In this document: positions 35,805 to 44,868 of the stretch, piece by piece
Position numbering within the stretch: position 1 is the first letter of the stretch
Layout of the letters: every line of letters begins with the position of its first letter
Assembly (NCBI RefSeq): GCF_001937665.1
Contig: NZ_MSKL01000007.1
Coordinates: forward strand, 62,001-126,000
Length of the DNA: 64,000 bases
Origin: Actinomyces oris
GTDB taxonomy: Bacteria > Actinomycetota > Actinomycetes > Actinomycetales > Actinomycetaceae
Reading direction: 5' to 3'
The notes under the pieces: generated by a model
What the model saw: the letters and a program-made list of their open reading frames with translations, nothing else
Database searches by the model: none
What the model was told of the DNA's origin: nothing
Translations under genes and position numbers: made by a program

Positions 35805-37848
35805 AGCCGATGACCTTGCCGTCATCCTTGTCGTAGCCGATGATGAGGTCGGGCTTGGCGATGATGAGCGAGTCTCCGTTTTTCCAGTCGATCCCATTGA
35901 AGGTGATCTCTTCGCCGGTCTTGATGTTCATAAGCATAGTCAGCCCGTTGATGTCACCACGGCCCAATGTTGCCAATCTAACGATGTCACTGCCCTGAGG
36001 GCTTGTTGCGACGGATGCGCAGGATGGTGAAATCCAGTCGTAGGATAAGCCGCTACTGTTGTCGGGTGGCTGGATGCTGATAGGCTTTCTGTCTTTCGGT
36101 TTGAGTTTCGTGATGCACCCATTCGCGTTGACTTTTGATGTCAGTTTTGCTTTGCTGTAGTCCTGGTCCTTGAAGTACGTGCGGTACTCCTCGGCGGTGA
36201 TGAGCTCGCTCTCGCCTATGACAACTTGTTCGCCCAATGTGATTGTCTCGGTGAAGCTGCTCCGCTTCTTGCCCGTAAAGTCGTATATCGTCACTTTGTA
36301 CGTGGTTGACCATGGTGAATCGCTAGCAGTGTCGTCAGCCTCGGACTCGCCATTCTTTATCTCGAAGGTCCCCCAACCATCCTTGAAGAAGGTGCTGGTG
36401 AGGTCAGAGTCGACCTTGGAGCCTCCGCCCAGGATGAGTGTCTCGCCGTTGTCGATGTTGATGATGGCGTTGTACACCCAGGCGTAGCGCCGACCTCCTC
36501 TGGTAAGGGTGGAATCATTGCGATAGTAGGTTTTGGAGGACATCTCTCCAGTCCCGGGGATCTTACGTGTCCACTTCTGCTTCGCCGGGGAGTCCCAGGC
36601 GGTGCAATTGTCGCTCGAATTGCAGGAGATGGCGATGTTGTCGGCGATAATCGCTGACTTCCCCTCTTTCCAAGGGGCTGAAGAAACTTTTCCAGTTTTC
36701 ATATCGATGAGGGACGACTTGTAGACGAGCGTGTTGTCGCCCCAGGTCTGAAAGCCCGGCGTGGGACGGGAGATGGATGTCAGGTCCTCGTCGTCGAGGT
36801 TCGCCTGCCATGCCTCCTTCATATTGTCGTCCAGAGGCGTGTAGCCGGTCAGAGTGCCGTCGGACTTGTCGAGTAGGAGGAAATGACCGCCGACCACATA
36901 GGGCTCCTTGTTGGCTGCGACATCGGCGCTCCAAGCCTTGTCTGCGCCTTTCGTCCATGCCTCTGATGGGGACACGAACGGAGAGGCCAAGGAAACGTCG
37001 CGGCGCCCCAGGAAGTACCAGGCGGCCACGCCACCAACACCCAGAACGAGAATGACCGGCAGAACGACAGCTACAACCCTGAGCAGACGGCGCTTGCTCG
37101 GAGCCTGAGCCTGCGGCGCATACATCGGAGGCCCGTATGCCTGCGCGTCTGGTTGACTCGGGCCGTACGCCTGGCCCGGGGCATAAGCCTGCTCCTGGCC
37201 CACTCCATATCCCGACGGCACCCGGCTCGGTACCCCAGGCGGCATCGCCGTCTGCTGATCCGCGGGCTGTGCCGCCGACTGCAGCGAGGGCGCCGAATAC
37301 CCCTGGCCGGCTGGCGGCGGCGCGACGGGCTGCGACGCCGCAGAGGCCTGCGCCCCCTGAGGCACTTGCGGGAGCGGGCCCTGCGGGGACTGAGGTGCCG
37401 TGCTCCCGTTCCACTGAGGGGCGGGTCCCTGAAGCGAGGCCCCCTGCGGCACCGTGCCGGGAGCGCTCAGCTGGTGACCGCCATACCCCTGAGGAACCTG
37501 CGTGTATCCGGAACCGGCGGGAGTCGGCTGCTGGGGTGGTGCCCCCTCCGTCCCCACCGCCATCGTCGGCGCCATCGGGCTGAGCTCGCCCGGGACAGGA
37601 GGCTGCGCAGGCGGCACCGGCTGAGCGCCACGACCGGCCTGGCGCGCCAGCACCTCCTGGACGACGGCGTCGTCGGACCGCTCCAGTATCTCGCGGGCCC
37701 GGGGTGGGAGCGACGGGTTGGTCGCCAGAATCGAGTGCAGGTCCGGACGGGTCTCGGCGATCCGCTCGAGGTCTTGCGGTGAGGCGAACCTGCTGAGCGC
37801 TGTCGTTGCGTCGTAGTCGCCGGAAGAAGGTGAATGCCCCGTCGTCAT
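35788..37848 (-). CDS. Membrane-anchored protein with Pro/Gln-rich linker and PQQ-like outer domain
   Basis: 686 residues. The first 70 (FASPQDLERIAETRPDLHSI and following) match the variant leucine-rich-repeat segment found at the start of many actinobacterial proteins. Residues 75-250 are a Pro/Gln/Gly/Tyr-rich cytoplasmic linker. One helix lies at about 256-280 (VVAVVLPVILVLGVGGVAAW). The outer domain of 400 residues has repeats such as VGGHFLLLDKSDGTLTGYTP and LVYKSSLIDMKTGKV, which suggest a PQQ-like beta-propeller. No enzyme motif is visible; a sensor or scaffold role is possible. It lies downstream of upp with about 100 bp between. Confidence 0.75.
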   Translation of the reverse strand: MTTGHSPSSGDYDATTALSRFASPQDLERIAETRPDLHSILATNPSLPPRAREILERSDDAVVQEVLARQAGRGAQPVPPAQPPVPGELSPMAPTMAVGTEGAPPQQPTPAGSGYTQVPQGYGGHQLSAPGTVPQGASLQGPAPQWNGSTAPQSPQGPLPQVPQGAQASAASQPVAPPPAGQGYSAPSLQSAAQPADQQTAMPPGVPSRVPSGYGVGQEQAYAPGQAYGPSQPDAQAYGPPMYAPQAQAPSKRRLLRVVAVVLPVILVLGVGGVAAWYFLGRRDVSLASPFVSPSEAWTKGADKAWSADVAANKEPYVVGGHFLLLDKSDGTLTGYTPLDDNMKEAWQANLDDEDLTSISRPTPGFQTWGDNTLVYKSSLIDMKTGKVSSAPWKEGKSAIIADNIAISCNSSDNCTAWDSPAKQKWTRKIPGTGEMSSKTYYRNDSTLTRGGRRYAWVYNAIINIDNGETLILGGGSKVDSDLTSTFFKDGWGTFEIKNGESEADDTASDSPWSTTYKVTIYDFTGKKRSSFTETITLGEQVVIGESELITAEEYRTYFKDQDYSKAKLTSKVNANGCITKLKPKDRKPISIQPPDNSSGLSYDWISPSCASVATSPQGSDIVRLATLGRGDINGLTMLMNIKTGEEITFNGIDWKNGDSLIIAKPDLIIGYDKDDGKVIGFKPAS

Positions 37849-37950
37849 GCTTCCCGAGCCTAACGAAATCTATGGTCCTGGGTCACAGAATGGGAGCATC
37901 GGCCTCCAACTGCGCCGTTGAAATGATGCGGTCAGACGGGGACAGGCGAG

Positions 37951-38589
37951 TCAGTCGACGATGCCGTAAAGGCGGTCTCCGGCGTCGCCGAGACCGGGCA
38001 CGATGTAGGCGTGCTCGTTGAGCCGCTCGTCCACCCCGGCGGTCACCACCGTGACGTTCGCGCGCTCGCCGACCGCCTCCTCCAGCGTCTTGACCCCCTC
38101 GGGTGCGGCGATGAGGCACAGCGCGGTGACGTCGCGCGCCCCGCGCTCAAGCAGGTAGTCGATGGCGGCCACGAGGGTGTGGCCGGTGGCGAGCATGGGG
38201 TCGACGACGAAGCACTGCCGGCCCGAGAGGTCGTCGGGCAGGCGGTTGGCGTAGGTCTCCACCTCCAGGGTGTCCTCATCGCGCTTCATCCCCAGGAAGC
38301 CGACCTCCGCCGTGGGCAGCAGGCGGGTCATGCCCTCGAGCATCCCCAGACCCGCGCGCAGGATCGGCACCACGATCGGCCGCGGGTCGGCCAGGCGGCG
38401 GCACTGGGCCAACGCCACGGGGGTGCGGATCTCCACCTCCTCGGTGCGCACCTCGCGGGTGGCCTCGTAGGCGAGCAGGGTGACGAGCTCGTCCACCAGC
38501 TGGCGGAAGACCGCCGACGGCGTCCTCTCATCACGCAGGACGGAGAGTTTGTGGTCGATGAGGGGGTGATCGGCAACGTGGAGGCGCAT
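37951..38589 (-). CDS. upp: Uracil phosphoribosyltransferase
   Basis: Salvages uracil to UMP using PRPP. The 212-residue protein has the PRPP-binding loop [14 protein letters not shown] and the C-terminal uracil-binding [15 protein letters not shown]. Length is exactly that of the family. A TAGGCT hexamer (38601-38596 on the minus strand) ends six bases before the ATG with no ribosome site between, so the mRNA is probably leaderless. Downstream lies the PQQ-like membrane protein gene. Upstream of the promoter is the 118-bp inverted-repeat element. Confidence 0.95.
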   Translation of the reverse strand: MRLHVADHPLIDHKLSVLRDERTPSAVFRQLVDELVTLLAYEATREVRTEEVEIRTPVALAQCRRLADPRPIVVPILRAGLGMLEGMTRLLPTAEVGFLGMKRDEDTLEVETYANRLPDDLSGRQCFVVDPMLATGHTLVAAIDYLLERGARDVTALCLIAAPEGVKTLEEAVGERANVTVVTAGVDERLNEHAYIVPGLGDAGDRLYGIVD

Positions 38590-38706
38590 GGGGACAGCCT
38601 AATCCCGCAGCCGGGTCCGCACCGTCACAACGCGCGTCGGCCTCGTCCTCGCTCACGGCGTGACCACGTCGCCCCGGCGGGCTGGAAGCAGCGCCGGCCA
38701 TGTTGT

Positions 38707-38824
38707 GTCCAAATCGGTGACAAAGGAGCTCTTGCGTTCTTCACTCTTTCAACAGAACCGTGGAATCATGCGGTTTCATTTCGCTCGTTTCACTCTGCCC
38801 AAGCCCTTTGTCACCGATTTGGAC
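38707..38824 (+). repeat. 118-bp inverted-repeat element, copy 1
   Basis: A perfect 19-bp inverted repeat (GTCCAAATCGGTGACAAAG at 38707-38725 and its complement at 38806-38824) bounds an 80-bp interior. The interior holds a small inner stem AACCG/CGGTT around GGAATCAT. Flanks are TGTTGT on the left and ATCGGG on the right. Copy 2 is at 44295-44412. Confidence 0.85.
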
Positions 38825-38968
38825 ATCGGGCTCGCCGTGGGGCCGGTTCGGTCCCTCTATGGGTCACTGGATCCCGACGTACTCCCTGACTACAACCAGT
38901 CCAAGACTCAAAACGCCCTCCCCCGAGTGGCGCATTCGCCACCAGGCCCCACCCTGTGCAGTGCGGCC

Positions 38969-39105
38969 GGGGACATTCCACGCGGCCGGGTGCAGTCCGC
39001 TGCGGGTGGGGACGTTCGACGCCGTCGGGGACAGGAATCCTGTCCCCGTACGCGTGAGATGCCCCCGGCTGTAGGGAAGAGTCCCCGACTGCGCAGGATG
39101 TCCCC
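38969..39105 (+). repeat. GGGGAC intergenic repeat, copy E (long form)
   Basis: A 137-bp copy within a longer duplicated block (38925-39125) that is almost identical to 44514-44714. It ends GCAGGATGTCCCC and lies just beyond the 3' end of the response regulator gene, downstream of the first 118-bp element. Confidence 0.85.
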
Positions 39106-39161
39106 GTCGGTAGCCGGGCGCAGGCCCAGGTGTACGGCCGGGTTCGGGGGCGTGGCTGGTC

Positions 39162-40007
39162 TCAGGCTCGGGCGTGCAGCCAGGCCAGGACAGCTCGCAC
39201 ACGCCGGTTCTCCTCGCCGGGCTGCAGGTCCAGCCCTCGGAAGATATTCGCCACGTGCTTGGCCACCGCCCCGTCGGAGAGCACCAGCCGCTCGGCGATC
39301 TGCGCATTGGACAGTCCCTGCGCCATGAGCCCCAGCACCTCCTGCTCGCGTCGCGTCAGCCGGTCCAGGCCCACCCCGCCCGGCGCCGCACTTGTGATCC
39401 CACTCGACGGCGTTGACTGCGAGACCGCCCCCGCCGTCTCCGGAACCTGGGAGCCGGGTGATGCGGTGGCCGCACTTGTCCCCGAGCCTCCTGTTGTCCC
39501 CGTGGCCGCGCCCGCACGGGCCGCCTTCATGAGGTGGGAGACCACCTCCGGATCAATAACCACCCCGCCGCCCACGACGACGTCGAGCGAGTGAAGGAAG
39601 TCCGCCACTCGTCCCACGCGCTCCTTGAGCAGGTAGCCCACGGCGCCCCCGCTGCTTGCGCCGGGGGTTCCGGAGCCGGCCGGCGGGGCCGGGGACTCGG
39701 TCTCCTCGAGCAGGTCCTGCACGTAGGGGCCGGCTACGTAGGCGCTCAGCACCACCACCGGTAGCCCCGGGTGGGTTCGGCGCAGCTCGATCGCCGCACG
39801 TAGTCCGTCATCCGTGCCGGTCGGCGGCATCCGCACATCGGTGACGACGACGTCGGGCAGTTCCCCGGCGGCGGCCAGGCGCTCGACCTCAGCGCGCAGG
39901 GCGTCGGCGTCGGCCACCTGTGCCACGACCTCGTGCCCGGCGGTGGTCAGTAGTCCGGCCAGTCCCTCGCGCAGAAGGGCGGCGTCATCGGCGAGCAGGA
40001 TCCGCAT
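39162..40007 (-). CDS. NarL/LuxR-family response regulator with long linker
   Basis: 281 residues. The receiver domain is RILLADDAALLREGLAGLL, phospho-acceptor Asp in VVVTDVRMPPTG, and YLLKERV for the conserved Lys. A Pro/Gly/Ser insertion of about 20 residues sits inside the receiver domain before YLLKERV. A 50-residue Ala/Ser/Gly/Thr linker leads to the LuxR helix-turn-helix (LTRREQEVLGLMAQGLSNAQIAERL). ATG 40007 is chosen because GGGAGG lies eight bases upstream; a GTG at 40025 overlapping the kinase stop is the alternative. It is the evident partner of the upstream kinase. Confidence 0.9.
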   Translation of the reverse strand: MRILLADDAALLREGLAGLLTTAGHEVVAQVADADALRAEVERLAAAGELPDVVVTDVRMPPTGTDDGLRAAIELRRTHPGLPVVVLSAYVAGPYVQDLLEETESPAPPAGSGTPGASSGGAVGYLLKERVGRVADFLHSLDVVVGGGVVIDPEVVSHLMKAARAGAATGTTGGSGTSAATASPGSQVPETAGAVSQSTPSSGITSAAPGGVGLDRLTRREQEVLGLMAQGLSNAQIAERLVLSDGAVAKHVANIFRGLDLQPGEENRRVRAVLAWLHARA

Positions 40008-40021
40008 GGGTACATCCTCCC

Positions 40022-41491
40022 TCACCTAGCCGGGTGGTCGCCTTCCGGTTCGTTCATCCGCCCGTCCTGCGAGTTATCCGTGCCCCATGGCGGCGTCAGC
40101 GGCGCTGTGATCGTCAGCTGCGTCCCGGCACCCTCGGGGGAACTGACCTCCAGCCGCCCGCCGATGGACTCCACCCGCTGCGTCATACCACGCAGGCCGG
40201 TGGCGTTCTCCCGCCCCGGGTCGGCCCCGCCACGTCCGTCGTCGGTGATGACGGCGCTCAGGCCGGTGCTCGTGCAGCGCAGCGCGACCGTGGCGCGTGT
40301 GGCCCGAGCGTGCTTGGCGGCGTTCGTCAGTGCCTCGGCCACCGCGAAATAGACGACTGTCCCCACCGGCTGTGAGATTCGGGCCAGGTCGGCCTTCTCC
40401 GCCTCGATGACGACGCTGGTCGGCAGCGGCGCCCGTCCTGCCAGGTCCTTCAGGGCCGGTGCCAGTCCGCGTTCGGACAGGACCGCCGGTCGGATGCCGC
40501 GCACCGTTTCACGCAGGTCTTTCAGGGCGGACTCCGCGCGGTCCTGCGCGGTATCGATCCCCTCCAACAGTGCGGTCCGGGACGTGGAGGCGGCGTCGTC
40601 CTCGGGCAGGGACTCGGCGGCCAGGCGCAGCCCGCCCAGGTTCATGGCGAGGGCGACGAGTTCCTGCTGGGTGCCGTCGTGCAGGTCGCGCTCGATGCGG
40701 GTGCGCTCGGCCTCGAAGGCGTCCATGAGGGTGGCTCGGCTGGCCGTGAGGTGGCCGACCTCGGCGGTCAGCTGCTCGAGGCGCTGCCTCCTGCGCTCGC
40801 CTGACAGCGCCTTGACCAGCAGCAGCCGTAGTCTCCCCAGTCCCCAGAGCGCGCCGAGGAGGAGGCTGAGGGCGATCAGGCCGACCGGTGCCAGTATCGG
40901 GGCGGATTGCAAACCGGACACCGCTATCTCGCGACCGCCCAGGTCCAACCTGATGGGGGCCTCAGAGGATGACATGAAGGGCGCCAGCACGCTGGCGGCG
41001 AGTAGGGCTCCAAGGAGCGCGGTCAGGAAGAACGACGCCGTGCTCAACGCCATGCCTCCCACGCACAGGGGCAGGTCCTGGCGCCAGAACTCCACGTGAG
41101 CGACGCGTGCCAGCAGCCACGGGCTCCTGCGCTGGTTCTCCTTGTGGCCTGACGGAGCGTCGGTTCCCAGTCTGCGTGCAACGGCGCGCTCCAGCGACGC
41201 GCCCAGGGGGAGTGTCAGGTGGAACAGCAGGACGGAGGGCACGAGGAGAACAGCCATTGGCATCCACAGCGCGGCGTGCAGGAACTCCCAGCCGATGATG
41301 CTGATCCACCGGAGGCTCCGGCTCGGATGGCGCTCCGGCGAGGAAGGGGCGGACTGTGGACCTGCTGCGGATGGGACGGTTGCGGACGTGCCGGCAGCCG
41401 ATGGAAGAGGGATGGTCCTGTCCTCCGGGCCCCCTATGGGTGCGGTCGTAGGAAGGTCGGGGAGGGGGGCGAGTGATGATGCCGAGGTCAT
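40022..41491 (-). CDS. NarL-family sensor histidine kinase
   Basis: A 489-residue HisKA_3-type kinase. Residues 1-60 are a low-complexity cytoplasmic region. About four hydrophobic helices follow (for example AALWMPMAVLLVPSVLLFHL and PVGLIALSLLLGALWGLG). The H-box is ERTRIERDLHDGTQQELVALA, and the ATPase part has AVAEALTNAAKHARA and DDGRGGADP with GLRGMTQRVESIGG. The start at ATG 41491 is supported by a TAGCGT hexamer seven bases upstream (leaderless); the longer open frame upstream lies on the other side of the divergent promoter. It is transcribed divergently from the ABC transporter genes that it probably controls. Confidence 0.88.
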   Translation of the reverse strand: MTSASSLAPLPDLPTTAPIGGPEDRTIPLPSAAGTSATVPSAAGPQSAPSSPERHPSRSLRWISIIGWEFLHAALWMPMAVLLVPSVLLFHLTLPLGASLERAVARRLGTDAPSGHKENQRRSPWLLARVAHVEFWRQDLPLCVGGMALSTASFFLTALLGALLAASVLAPFMSSSEAPIRLDLGGREIAVSGLQSAPILAPVGLIALSLLLGALWGLGRLRLLLVKALSGERRRQRLEQLTAEVGHLTASRATLMDAFEAERTRIERDLHDGTQQELVALAMNLGGLRLAAESLPEDDAASTSRTALLEGIDTAQDRAESALKDLRETVRGIRPAVLSERGLAPALKDLAGRAPLPTSVVIEAEKADLARISQPVGTVVYFAVAEALTNAAKHARATRATVALRCTSTGLSAVITDDGRGGADPGRENATGLRGMTQRVESIGGRLEVSSPEGAGTQLTITAPLTPPWGTDNSQDGRMNEPEGDHPAR

Positions 41492-41514
41492 ACCGACGAC
41501 GCTAACGGGCCCGG

Positions 41515-41570
41515 CCCTAGGGGCGCACTCGTGCTGGCTCCCCAGTACTTGCCGCATGTGCGCCCTAGGG
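41515..41570. promoter_or_regulatory. Paired CCCTAGGG palindromes in the divergent promoter region
   Basis: The 8-bp palindrome CCCTAGGG occurs at 41515-41522 and 41563-41570, each extended inward by GCGCA on facing sides to form a larger inverted repeat. It lies between the kinase gene and the ABC transporter operon, a likely place for the response regulator to bind and control both directions. Confidence 0.5.
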
Positions 41571-41654
41571 TGGTGCTGGCACCCCCGAGGTGGTGCGCGC
41601 TCGACCGGGGGGTGAGGTGGGATCGGCCCGACTCGAAGACGGGAGTGGGCACCA

Positions 41655-42026
41655 GTGCGTCGGCGGCCTGTGATGAGTGAACTGGTGAGCATGAGCCTTG
41701 ACCTGTTCCGTCCGCCCCTGTTCCGTCCCCGCGCCGTCGACGTCGCGGGCGTCCTCTCGCCGGTACCGGCCCGTTTCCAAGGACTCGCTCGCACCGAGGT
41801 GCTTGGGGTGGTGACGATCTGGATACACGACCCGCTGGCCAGGATGAGCGACGCCGAGGTGCGGACCTGGCTGCCCTCGGTCCTGGCTGCGCTGCTGATC
41901 ATCGTGGGGCCCTGGCTGAGGCGTCCGGCCGTGCGATGGGGGCTGGGCGCCCTGGCGGGAAGCCGAGCGGTATCCGTCCTCACCTGGCTCGTCCTTGCAG
42001 TCGCAGGGGTTTGGGGGCTGTCATGA
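41655..42026 (+). CDS. Small membrane protein leading the ABC operon
   Basis: 123 residues from GTG 41655, or 117 from ATG 41673. It has two clear helices near the C-terminus (LPSVLAALLIIVGPWL and VLTWLVLAVAGVWGLS) and a shorter hydrophobic stretch at LGVVTIWIH. No family is recognised. Its stop overlaps the start of the ATPase gene by 4 bp (ATGA), so it is very likely expressed and part of the transporter operon. Confidence 0.65.
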   Translation: MRRRPVMSELVSMSLDLFRPPLFRPRAVDVAGVLSPVPARFQGLARTEVLGVVTIWIHDPLARMSDAEVRTWLPSVLAALLIIVGPWLRRPAVRWGLGALAGSRAVSVLTWLVLAVAGVWGLS

Positions 42027-42871
42027 TCCGTCATCAGGGTCGTCCCGCCGCAGTCAGCGCCGACCATCAGGGGCCGCAGGTACCGCCGGCCATCGAGGTA
42101 GCCGGACTCACCCGTGTCTTCCGCGTCCAGGGGCGCCGCAACGCCGATGTCACCGCACTCAACGGTGTCGACCTCGCCCTGCCCGTTGGCAGCTTCACCG
42201 CTCTGGTCGGCGCCTCCGGCTGCGGCAAGTCCACTCTTCTGCAGTGTATCGCCGGACTTGATACCGCCACAGCCGGGACCGTTCAGCTCCTCGGCACCCG
42301 GACGGGCTCGCTTCGCCCCCGAGCTGCGGCCCGCTTCAGGGCCCGGCACGTCGGCTTCGTCTTCCAGGACGACAACCTCGTCACTTCCCTGTCCGCGCGC
42401 GACAACGTGGCCCTGCCCGGTCGCCTGCGTCGCAGACCCCTGAGCCGCAGTGCCGTCGACGATGCCCTCGAGCGCGTGGGCTTGAGCGAGCAGGCCCGCC
42501 ATCTGCCTCATCAGATGAGCGGCGGCGAGCGCCAGCGCGTCGCCATCGCCCGTGTTCTGGCCTCCCGCCCCGACATCGTCTTCGCCGATGAGCCCACGGC
42601 CGCCCTCGACGTCGTCGCCGCCGCGACCGTCCTCGACTGGCTCGCCGAGCTCGCTGGAGGCCCCGGTGCTGTGCCCGGTGCCGTGCCCGCGGCTCCTGCC
42701 CAGAAGCCGACCACGGTCCTCATGGTGACGCATGACGCCGCAGCCGCCGCCCGGGCCCAGCACGTCCTCGTCATGGACGCCGGCCGCCTCGTCGCCTCCC
42801 TCCCCGGAGGTGACCCTGCCGCCGTCTCCGATGCCGTCCTGTCCGCCCGCGGTGCCGGAGGCCCTCGATGA
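42023..42871 (+). CDS. ABC transporter ATP-binding protein (MacB/LolD-like)
   Basis: 282 residues. Walker A is GASGCGKST, the Q-loop region is FVFQDDNLVTSLSARDN, the signature is MSGGERQRVAIAR, Walker B is IVFADEPTAALD and the H-loop is VTHD. An insertion of Pro/Ala (GAVPGAVPAAPAQKPT) lies before the H-loop strand. The ATG at 42023 overlaps the upstream stop. With the FtsX-type permease that overlaps its own end by 4 bp it forms an exporter, paired with the divergent kinase and regulator. Confidence 0.9.
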   Translation: MIRHQGRPAAVSADHQGPQVPPAIEVAGLTRVFRVQGRRNADVTALNGVDLALPVGSFTALVGASGCGKSTLLQCIAGLDTATAGTVQLLGTRTGSLRPRAAARFRARHVGFVFQDDNLVTSLSARDNVALPGRLRRRPLSRSAVDDALERVGLSEQARHLPHQMSGGERQRVAIARVLASRPDIVFADEPTAALDVVAAATVLDWLAELAGGPGAVPGAVPAAPAQKPTTVLMVTHDAAAAARAQHVLVMDAGRLVASLPGGDPAAVSDAVLSARGAGGPR

Positions 42872-44226
42872 TCCGCCTGCTCCTGTCCGACCTGCGCCGC
42901 CACGCCGGCTCCTGGGCGTGGACCGCCGTCGTCGCCGTCGTGGCCGCCTCTGCCGTTGCCGGCCAGTTCCGGGTCGCCCATGGCGCCTTCGCCGCAGCGG
43001 AGGCTGCGGGAGATCCTACGATGATCGATGGGGCCGAATCCGTCTCAGGCATCATCATCATTGGGGTCGTCTTCGCTGCCGTGACCGTTCTGTCCTCCAC
43101 CAGCAACCTCGCGGTCTCCCAGCGTGAGCGCGACCACGGGCTGTGGAAGGCCCTGGGTATGAGCCCCTCCATGGTTCGCCTGGTCATCCAGGGCCAGCTC
43201 CTCGCCCTCGGGACGCTCACCTCTCTCGTCGCGGTGCCGTTGAGCCTGCCCATCAGCCGATTCATGATGCACCGGCTCATCTCCGAAGGGGCTGCCCTGC
43301 CCGGCGCGGTGCCTCAGTGGAAACTCGCCGACCTCATCTGGACCGCGATCATCAGCGCCGGCACCCTCGTCATAGGTGGTCGGGGCGCGGCCAAACGGGC
43401 CTCACGCACTCCGGAAGCCCTGCTCCTGCGCGGATCGGGCGGGCAGAGAGTACGGTGGAGCGCGGGACGAGTCCTCAAGGGTCTCCTGCGGCTGCTTTGG
43501 GCCGCTGCCGCCGCGGCTGGGTGGGCCGCCGAGTTCCTCGTCATCCGCAGTGGGGAGAATCAGGACGTCTTCACGAGCCTTTTCGGTGGCGTTCTGTGCG
43601 GGTTGATGTTCGTGTGCATCCTGTGCGGCTGGATCAGCCCGGTCCTGGAGCGCCTGCTCGCTGCTCTCATTCCGGATCCCGGTGTCGCCTGGCATGTCGC
43701 CGGACGCACCTGCGCCCTGGAGTCGCGCCGCTCGGCGGCCACCGTCCTGCCCTTCGTGGTGACGATCGGGCTGGTTGCCATTGCCTTCGGCCCGGCATCG
43801 GCCTCCTCCGAGATCACCGTCACGGGCTTCACCTCCGTGTTCGGGCTGCCCTTCCTCGTGTCCTGGGTCGGGGGCGTGGCCGTCATCGCCATGAGTGCGG
43901 GCCGGCGCCGCCGTGACGCCGCCCTTCTGCGCGCCGCCGGGGCCATGGAGCGCGACGTGCTGGCCATCGAGGTCCTCGAGGGAGTTCTCCACGCCGCCGC
44001 TGCGACCGTCCTCGGCCTGCTTGTCACCCTGTCCACGGCCGTTCTGGTGGCAGAGGCCGTGCACAGGCCGCTGGCCAGCATCTTGCTGGGGTTCCCCTGG
44101 GCGACGCTGGGCCTCGTCTGCGCGGCGACCCTGGCGACCACCTGCCTGGCCGTCGTCGTCTCCGCCCGAGCCGGGGCGCTCGCGGGCGAGCAGAGCCTGG
44201 GGCAGGTGCTGCGTGCCCGCGACTGA
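42868..44226 (+). CDS. ABC transporter permease (FtsX/MacB family)
   Basis: A 452-residue membrane protein with two FtsX-type blocks. The first includes IIIIGVVFAAVTVLSSTSNLAVSQRERDHGLWKALGMSP, the typical motif that contacts the ATPase. The second ends with RRRRDAALLRAAGAMERDVLAIEVLEG. About eight helices are predicted by eye. Architecture matches the permease at 21967 but sequence is diverged, so the two transporter cassettes are paralogous systems and not recent copies. Confidence 0.87.
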   Translation: MIRLLLSDLRRHAGSWAWTAVVAVVAASAVAGQFRVAHGAFAAAEAAGDPTMIDGAESVSGIIIIGVVFAAVTVLSSTSNLAVSQRERDHGLWKALGMSPSMVRLVIQGQLLALGTLTSLVAVPLSLPISRFMMHRLISEGAALPGAVPQWKLADLIWTAIISAGTLVIGGRGAAKRASRTPEALLLRGSGGQRVRWSAGRVLKGLLRLLWAAAAAAGWAAEFLVIRSGENQDVFTSLFGGVLCGLMFVCILCGWISPVLERLLAALIPDPGVAWHVAGRTCALESRRSAATVLPFVVTIGLVAIAFGPASASSEITVTGFTSVFGLPFLVSWVGGVAVIAMSAGRRRRDAALLRAAGAMERDVLAIEVLEGVLHAAAATVLGLLVTLSTAVLVAEAVHRPLASILLGFPWATLGLVCAATLATTCLAVVVSARAGALAGEQSLGQVLRARD

Positions 44227-44294
44227 CCTTCACCGCCGGTGTCGGATTTGCCGCCGGCGTCCCCGCTGAGATCTCGCGATGCTGACCGTGTTGT

Positions 44295-44412
44295 GTCCAA
44301 ATCTGCAGCAAAGGGCGTGAACGAGCTGAGGTCAGCGACATGAAACCGCATGATTCCGCGGTTCTGCTGAAGGTGCGAAGAGTGCATGGGCTCCTTTGCC
44401 GCAGATTTGGAC
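44295..44412 (-). repeat. 118-bp inverted-repeat element, copy 2, interior inverted
   Basis: Same length as copy 1 and the same outer flanks in the same orientation (TGTTGTGTCC left, GGACATCGGG right). The interior aligns only when reverse-complemented. The stem arms (44295-44313 and 44394-44412) differ from copy 1 at the same positions on both sides (TGCAG/CCGCA in place of GGTGA/TCACC), so pairing is kept with one mismatch. Confidence 0.85.
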
Positions 44413-44557
44413 ATCGGGTCCGCCGTAGAGGGCTGTCTGGGCCACCGCGTGCCGTCGCTTCCCGATGCACAACCCCGACCAAACCAGGTTCAGACTCCAC
44501 ACATCTCTCGCGTGAGTGGCGCATTCGCCACCAGGCCCCACCCTGTGCAGTGCGGCC

Positions 44558-44694
44558 GGGGACATTCCACGCGGCCGGGTGCAGTCCGCTGCGGGTGGGG
44601 ACGTTCGACGCCGCCGGGGACAGGAATCCTGTCCCCGTACGCGTGAGATGCCCCCGGTTGTAGGGAAGAGTCCCCGACCGCGCAGGATGTCCCC
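44558..44694 (+). repeat. GGGGAC intergenic repeat, copy F (long form)
   Basis: 137 bp, nearly identical to copy E, within the duplicated block 44514-44714. It lies downstream of the second 118-bp element, in the same order and orientation as at 38.7-39.1 kb. Confidence 0.85.
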
Positions 44695-44831
44695 GTCGGC
44701 GGCCAGGCGCAGGCCCGAGGTGTGTCCAGGTTCGGGTCCGGGATGTGTCCGAGCTCAGGCCTGAGTGCGACCAGGTTCAGGCTCGGGCGTACGGCCGGGT
44801 TCGGCCCCGGGGGCCGGGCTCAGGTTCGGGG

Positions 44832-44868
44832 CGCGGCCGGACCAGGACGGCCCGCGCACGCCGGTTGG
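44832..44868 (-). pseudogene. Relic of a LuxR regulator 3' end
   Basis: Minus-strand reading gives NRRARAVL, matching NRRVRAVLAWLHARA at the end of the response regulator encoded at 39162. The flanking nucleotides resemble the 39130-39200 region too. It shows that the duplication following copy F once extended into a regulator gene. Confidence 0.45.

Noticed and set aside
38660-39328. 222-codon frame through the 118-bp element and repeat E
   Set aside because: The similarity between the two copies (SKS..KE..SS..QQNRGIMRFH) looks protein-like at first, but the copies are in opposite orientation, carry indels and non-synonymous changes, and are better explained by a conserved DNA or RNA hairpin.
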